A DNA stretch of 64,000 nucleotides. Origin: Myrica gale. Its lineage: Eukaryota; Streptophyta; Magnoliopsida; Fagales; Myricaceae. The first letter of the stretch is position 1; each line of letters begins with the position of its first letter. Of the stretch, positions 59,057 to 64,000 are shown piece by piece. A program made the translations under genes and the position numbers. The stretch covers positions 16,708,501 to 16,772,500 of the forward strand of contig OZ005600.1 in assembly GCA_963930655.1 (NCBI GenBank), given 5' to 3'. Below the pieces are notes generated by a model. It had not been told where the DNA came from and ran no database searches. It worked only from the letters and a program-made list of their open reading frames with translations.

Positions 59057-60469
59057 TTATTTGTCTTTGTCAATTGTAAGCTTTTCAACCTCTTTATCAA
59101 GATCTACAATATCCTCATCATATTTTCTCACGAGTATTTCAGATTCATCAAAGGCAGCATGAATTGATTCTTCTACAACCAAGGTACGCTTATTAAAAAC
59201 AAGAAAGACTTTACTAGAAGTTGAGTACCCAAGAAATATATCTATATCCGTCTTGGCATCAAACTTACCCAAATTATCTTTGTTGTTGTAGAGCACAAAA
59301 TATTTGCAACCAAAAACATGAAAGTAGCCAATATTGGGTTTTTTTTCATTCCATAGCTCATAAGGAGTTTTCTTAGGAATATGTCTAACTATGCAACGAT
59401 TCATAACATAACAACTTGTGCTAACGACCTTAGCCCAAAAATAGTTAGGCAAGTTGCTTTCACATAGCAAGGTTCTAGTCATCTCTTCAAGAGTCCTATT
59501 CTTCCTCTCTACAACACGATTTTGTTGAGGATTTTTAGGAGCAGAGAAGTTATGGTTAATGCCATTTTCACTACAAAATTTTTCAAATGAGGAATTTTCA
59601 AATTCTTTTCCATGATCACTCCTTATGCTAGAAATAGCAAATCTTTTTTCATTTTGAATTTTCTTGCTAAGTTTTTCAAAAGCATGAAAGACCTCATCTT
59701 TATGAGCTCGAAATATGACCCATGTGAATCTACTAAAATCATCAACTACAACAAAGCCATAACCTTTGCCACCCAAACTTAATGTTTGGGTTGGACCAAA
59801 TAGATCCATTTGTAGAAGTTGAAGTGGTCTAAACGTGGACACTGTATTTTTAGTCTTAAAAGAGGTTTTGATTTGTTTGTCTTTTTGACAAGCCTCACAA
59901 ATTTTGTTCTTTTCAAATATAAGGTTAGGCAAACCGGAAACTAAATTCTTTTTGGCTAGTTTTGAAATCAAGTCCATACTTGCGTGAGCAAGCCTTCTAT
60001 GGCACAACCAACTATCCTTATCATTTAGAGCTGAAAGACATTTTATGTTTTCTGAGGAGATGCTCTCTAAATGAACTGTATACGCATTTTCAAATCTAAG
60101 CCCAATAAACAAGACTTTCTTGCTTTCAATGTTTTCATCAAGACACATAAATGATTCAAAGATGACTCGGTTTCCTTTATCATATAATTGACTTATACTT
60201 AGGAGATTGTGCTTTAATCCATCAACAAGAAGTACATTTTCAATTATGGGATTAGGATACGTACCAATGCTACCAATGTCAAGTATCTTCCCTTTGCCAT
60301 TATCACCAAAGGTAACCGAACCCTTTCCATTGAGACAAAGAGAGCTGAACCAACTCTTGTCTCCAGTCATGTGCTTGGAGCATCCACTATCAAGAACCCA
60401 ATGTTCCTTTGTGTTGTGGACTTCAAGCACACCTGCAAAATAAATCAATTTTTGATCTTTGGTACCCAA
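59057..60469 (-). pseudogene. SIRE protease and integrase
   Basis: 470 open codons: a protease motif in HWVLDSGCSKHMTGD, the pre-integrase zinc motif (HRRLAHASMDLISKL...CEACQ), and an integrase core with its acidic residues present (LQMDLFGPT, IRSDHGKEF, VVERKNRTLEE). The C-terminal part reads FHVFGCKYFVLYNNKDNLG. It would process gag-pol and insert cDNA in an intact relative. It breaks from RT by frameshift near 59057. Confidence 0.88.
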
Positions 60470-62084
60470 ATCTTTTTGGGTCCTTTGGTGTTAGAAATAA
60501 ATTCTTTCACCTTGTCTTTTTGAATCCATACAAATTTGATTCCTTGGGTGGTTTTCTTTCTAGTTGGACAAGTATGTGAAATGTGTCCATTCTTCCCACA
60601 AAAGTTGCACATAATAAATGATGGAGAAGATTTTGTAATCATACAGGAATAATATTTTTTATTCTTGAAAGAATCATACCCAATGCCACTTTTGTTAAAG
60701 CAGCACCTTTGTGAGCCAAGAAGAATTTCAAGGTTTTTCTTTCCTTGAGTAAATCTAGCAAGATCTTGAGTAAGAGAGTCAACTTTTTCTTTTAAACAAT
60801 TGTTTTCCAATTTTAAATCTATTGACTCTTCTTGTACAACATTTACTTTTTCCATTATGACTTTTGCAAGATTCTCTTTAAGAGAAACCAATTGACATTT
60901 TAAAGAATCACTTTCTTGAATGAGAATTTCATGATTTTTTTTAGACAACAATACTTTGAAAATATGTTTTTTAATTCAATGTATTGTTCATTAAAAGCAT
61001 CTTGTAATTCATCAAAAGAGAATAAAGAAGTTGAAGATTCTTGTACCTCTTCTTCATCATCCTTTGCCATGAAGCAAAGATTTGCTACTTCTTCCACATC
61101 ACTATTGCTATCACTATCGTCGGATTCTCCCCATGCAGCCAAGAAGGCTTTCTTCTTGTCTTTGATATTCTTGGATTTCTTATGGGTTTCAAGGTTGGGA
61201 CAATCCGTTTTTATGTTTCCCGGTTTTTTGCATCCAAAACAGATAATCTCATTCTTCTTGCTACTATCTCTTTTGTAGCTTGTCTTTCTTTGAAATATTC
61301 TATCTCTTTGTTTTCTCCGAAAGAACTTCTTGGTGAATAATGTCATTTCTTCATCGTCTTTGGATGATTCATCACCACTTGAGCATGAGGCTTTCAAGGC
61401 AATTCCTCTCCTTCCTTTGCTTTCTTCCTCATCTCCCTTTACTTGGTTCATCTCATGTGTCATGAGGGAGCCCATGAGTCCATCCAATGAGAGCTTGGTC
61501 AAATATTTTGCTTCTTGAATAGCAGTGACCTTGGATTCCCAAGCTTTAGGTAAGCACCTAAGAATTTTTCTCACCATTTCATCGTTAGTATATTCTTTAC
61601 CGAGAGATTTAAGGTCATTTATAATATCAGTAAAGCGAGTAAACATGGATGAGATAGATTCATCGGATTTCTTTTTAAAGAGCTCATGACCATGAACAAG
61701 CATACTGATTTTAGATTCCTTTACTTGATTTGTACATTCATGAGTCACTTGAAGTTTATCCCAAATTTGCTTTGCGGTCTCACAACCGGAAATACGATTA
61801 AACTCATTTGAATCTAAAGCACAATATAGCACATTCATAGCTTTTGAGTTTAAAGACATGAATTTCAAATCATCATCGTCAAATTCCTTTTCATCCTTCA
61901 ATATACCTTCCTTGTTTCTAGGAAATCTAGGGTCATTTGAGATTATTCTCCATACATCATAATCTATAGCTTGAATATAGATTCACATTCTTGCTTTCCA
62001 ATAGTTATAACATGTTTCATTGAAGAGAGGTGGTCTATTTGTGGATTGACCTTCAGCTAAGGAGGTACAAACTAGGGTTGCCAT
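60445..62084 (-). pseudogene. SIRE gag with two zinc knuckles
   Basis: The start MATLVCTSLAEGQSTNRPPL at 62084 is followed after 33 codons by TGA (61985-61983), where Arg is expected in KARM-R-IYIQAIDYD. The main body (61901-60900) has LYCALDSNEFNRISGCETAK, IWDKLQVTHE and TDIINDLKSLGKEYTNDEMV. A first CCHC knuckle (CFGCKKPGNIKTDC) lacks its His, and an acidic stretch follows. After a frameshift near 60945 come a coiled-coil segment and an intact second knuckle, CNFCGKNGHISHTC. It packages element RNA in active relatives. Confidence 0.85.
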
Positions 62085-62103
62085 TAAAAGAGTTGAAACA
62101 TCA

Positions 62104-62115
62104 GCTCTGAGACCA
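62104..62115 (-). other. Primer binding site of the SIRE-type element
   Basis: Minus strand TGGTCTCAGAGC, one base from the initiator tRNA-Met-complementary TGGTATCAGAGC, two bases inside the LTR. Confidence 0.8.
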
Positions 62116-62117
62116 AT

Positions 62118-63335
62118 TGAAAGTCTATGTAGCAACCAAAGAGGGGGGTGAATTGAGTTTTAATATAAATTAACAATTTCTAAATAGATTTAAAACACCA
62201 ATCACAATAAACCACAAGAGCAAAGAATAAGAGAAAAAATGAAACTTGAGGAGATAAGGGTTGAAGAGATGACACCGTAATTTTTAGGTGGTTCGGCCAA
62301 AGTACTTGCCTACATCCACCCCCAAGGCTATTGACTTCCTTGAGCTTTCTCCACTAACTATCAAATAGGTAGTACACCTTAGCTTCCCGGGTGCTAAGGA
62401 ACCTTCACAAAGCGTTTCTTGAGCTTAAGCTTTAACTCATTTTGTCAAATTCAACCACCTAGGGATTTCTTCTACTCACAAGAGTAGGGCTTAGTGTTTA
62501 CCCAACACTTACAAGGTTTAACTAGAATGAGGACGAAATGAAAATCTCACGTATTGGCTCTTGAAGCCGAATTTACAAGTGTGAGGCGCAAAGGGTATGA
62601 AGAGGATAAGATGTACAATAGAAGTCTTGAAATATGCAAAGAAAATATCAGGTCTTCTTGGTAGGTGCGGAACTTCACTCTTCTTCAAAGCTTTCTCTCT
62701 TTCTCAAGAAATTTCATGTGTCAGCACATGCCAATTGATGTGTCGACACATTACACGAGTTTGAAGATTTTCCGGAATGACATCAGAGACATCAAATCGC
62801 TCCCTATTTCATGGGCAACTCTCCAACGACTATTTTCACCTACCCAGACGACCGTTGAAGACAAAATGGAGACCTGCTATTTTCTTGCCACCTTGAGGTC
62901 AATGTGTCGACACATGTTTTGGTCTAAAACACATGTCTCGGGTGTAAGTGCAATGTGTCAACACTATAAGGTTAATGTGTCGACACATGTTTTTGCCTGA
63001 AAAATATGTCTCGGGTGTTAGTGCAATGTGCCGACACATGTCCTGAATGTGTCGACACCTAAAAGTCCTGGAGACAAAAATCAATGGCTTTGAAGTTTTC
63101 ATCCCATTCCAAAACTCTTTTAAGTGTCCGTAACTTGAAGAATTTATGAAACATCATGTGTAAAGATCTTTAAGCGCATTGAGAAGATTTTTTAGAGAGA
63201 TAAACTCAATTCTTTCTAAGATATAACATGGAATTTGTGGATTGATAAAATAGATTCTAAAGTCCTCAAAAACTTAGAAACTTTTGTTATCATCAAAATC
63301 ATTTAGATTGTTTGTAAAACAACCTTGGGCTAACA
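62118..63335 (-). repeat. 5' LTR of the SIRE-type element
   Basis: 1,218 bp, TGTTAGCCC...GACTTTCA on the minus strand. U3 holds several GTGTCGACAC palindromes (about 62905, 62975 and 63045, and near 62740). Confidence 0.85.
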
Positions 63336-63675
63336 GATTCATTTTCCCGAGATATGAAACATTATGGTTGGTCCATTTAAATTTCTTCATTGATGTGCCA
63401 TATCTCATAATCTTAGTATGCTTCAATTGCGAATAGAATCCTTATGAACTTTAGCATGGCAACTGGTGAAATAGTTTCCTCATAATCAATACCAGCCTTT
63501 TGAGAATAGCTTTAAAGGTCTCTACCTTTCCTATTGGTCCAGGTTTCATTTTGTAGACCCATTTGCAACCTATAGGCTTAATGCCTTCTGGTTTGTCTAC
63601 TAAGGTCCATACCTTGTTGGAATACATAGAGTCCATCTCTGATTCCATAGCCACATGCCAATGTTTTGGAGACCG
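63336..63675 (-). pseudogene. TAR-type copia RT fragment with internal deletion
   Basis: Reads HWHVAMESEMDSMYSNKVWT, KPIGCKWVYKMKPGPIGKVE and, after a frameshift, GIDYEETISPVAMLKFIRIL. DYEIW is then followed shortly by an EEIYMDQP-like piece, so about 15 residues around the usual DVKTAFLNG are gone. It probably belongs with the RNase H and LTR at 52485-54065, split by the SIRE insertion. Confidence 0.8.
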
Positions 63676-64000
63676 TTGTTTACTTGTTAAACATGATCCC
63701 TACAAAATTTGTTCCTAATACCTTATATGAGTTATGGAATGACAAGATGCCAAACCTAAATCATTTTAAGATATGAGGTTGTCCAGCTTATGTTAAAAAT
63801 GTTTAATGTGGATAAGTTGGGATCAATGACTGATAGATTCCTATTTATAGGCTATCCCAAAATGACTATTGGTTTCTACTTCTATAATCCCAATGAAAAC
63901 AAAGTATTTGTTAGCAGGAGTGCTAATTTTCTTGAAGAGGATTATTGTTTGAATGAATTTGAGAGTAAAGTTGCTCTTGATGAGCAAAGAGATAGTACAA
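63676..64000 (+). pseudogene. Copia integrase C-terminal fragment, opposite strand
   Basis: The plus-strand frame reads LNMIPTKFVPNTLYELWNDK, a GCPAYVKMFNVDKLG stretch, FLFIGYPKMTIGFYFYNP and KVFVSRSANFLEEDYC, running off the window edge. This is the C-terminal integrase region of a TAR-like copia. It faces the RT fragment on the minus strand, so either a second element or an inversion is involved. Confidence 0.75.

Larger units (their letters stand above)
54066..63335 (-). mobile_element. SIRE/Maximus-type copia element (decayed)
   Basis: About 9.3 kb with a full 1,218-bp 5' LTR (62118-63335), PBS, gag, pol, an extra envelope-like region and a rearranged 3' LTR. The long LTR, the AAAAAGGGGGAGATTG polypurine tract and a third coding region after RNase H are typical of SIRE/Maximus. 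Frameshifts and stops occur in gag, pol and the third region, so it is not autonomous. Confidence 0.85.

Overview
The window is nuclear DNA of a flowering plant, most likely a eudicot. The evidence is a plant-type GTE bromodomain gene with short 3' exons, GT-AG introns, and a dense, nested set of plant Ty1/copia, Ty3/gypsy-like, LINE, CACTA, hAT, MITE and SINE elements. I cannot name the species. There is no prokaryotic operon, CRISPR array, tRNA or rRNA gene. Only two host genes are convincing.

Layout. 1-2105: flank with a SINE inside a tandem duplication, two MITE copies and the GTE promoter/leader. 2106-4357: four-exon GTE (bromodomain plus NET domain) gene. 4358-8600: MITE-rich intergenic DNA with an inverted-repeat element and a partial duplication. 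8605-8930: orphan PAN/apple-domain exon of a receptor kinase. 9200-11013: LINE ORF1 remnant carrying a hAT MITE. 11017-22331: one CACTA element with a 3-bp TSD, opened by two solo LTRs in opposite orientation (4.7 kb and 3.5 kb, each with a perfect 5-bp TSD). 23041-28985: a 5'-truncated LINE split by a decayed copia element and carrying a MITE near its 3' end.

29187-36204: a seven-exon DUF455 gene (ferritin-like, MiaE-related family). Its third intron is swollen by an internally deleted LINE with 12-bp TSDs, and its exon 2 carries one extra base that breaks the frame. 38288-43346: a complete copia element whose two 299-bp LTRs read as identical although its coding region is broken several times. 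46285-52484: a near full-length but decayed LINE, interrupted inside its endonuclease domain by a 932-bp foldback element. 52485-64000: remains of a copia element of the TAR/Angela type, invaded by a SIRE/Maximus-type copia with 1.2-kb LTRs and an envelope-like region.

How the parts work together. The two host genes are unrelated (chromatin reader; putative diiron enzyme) and are separated by insertion layers. The most unusual features are regulatory-looking repeats in LTRs: 19 same-strand TGGGCY motifs in about 540 bp of the 4.7-kb LTR, and palindromic GTGTCGACAC repeats in the U3 region of both the 3.5-kb gypsy-like LTR and the SIRE LTR. The SIRE element also holds a perfect 50-bp-arm hairpin.
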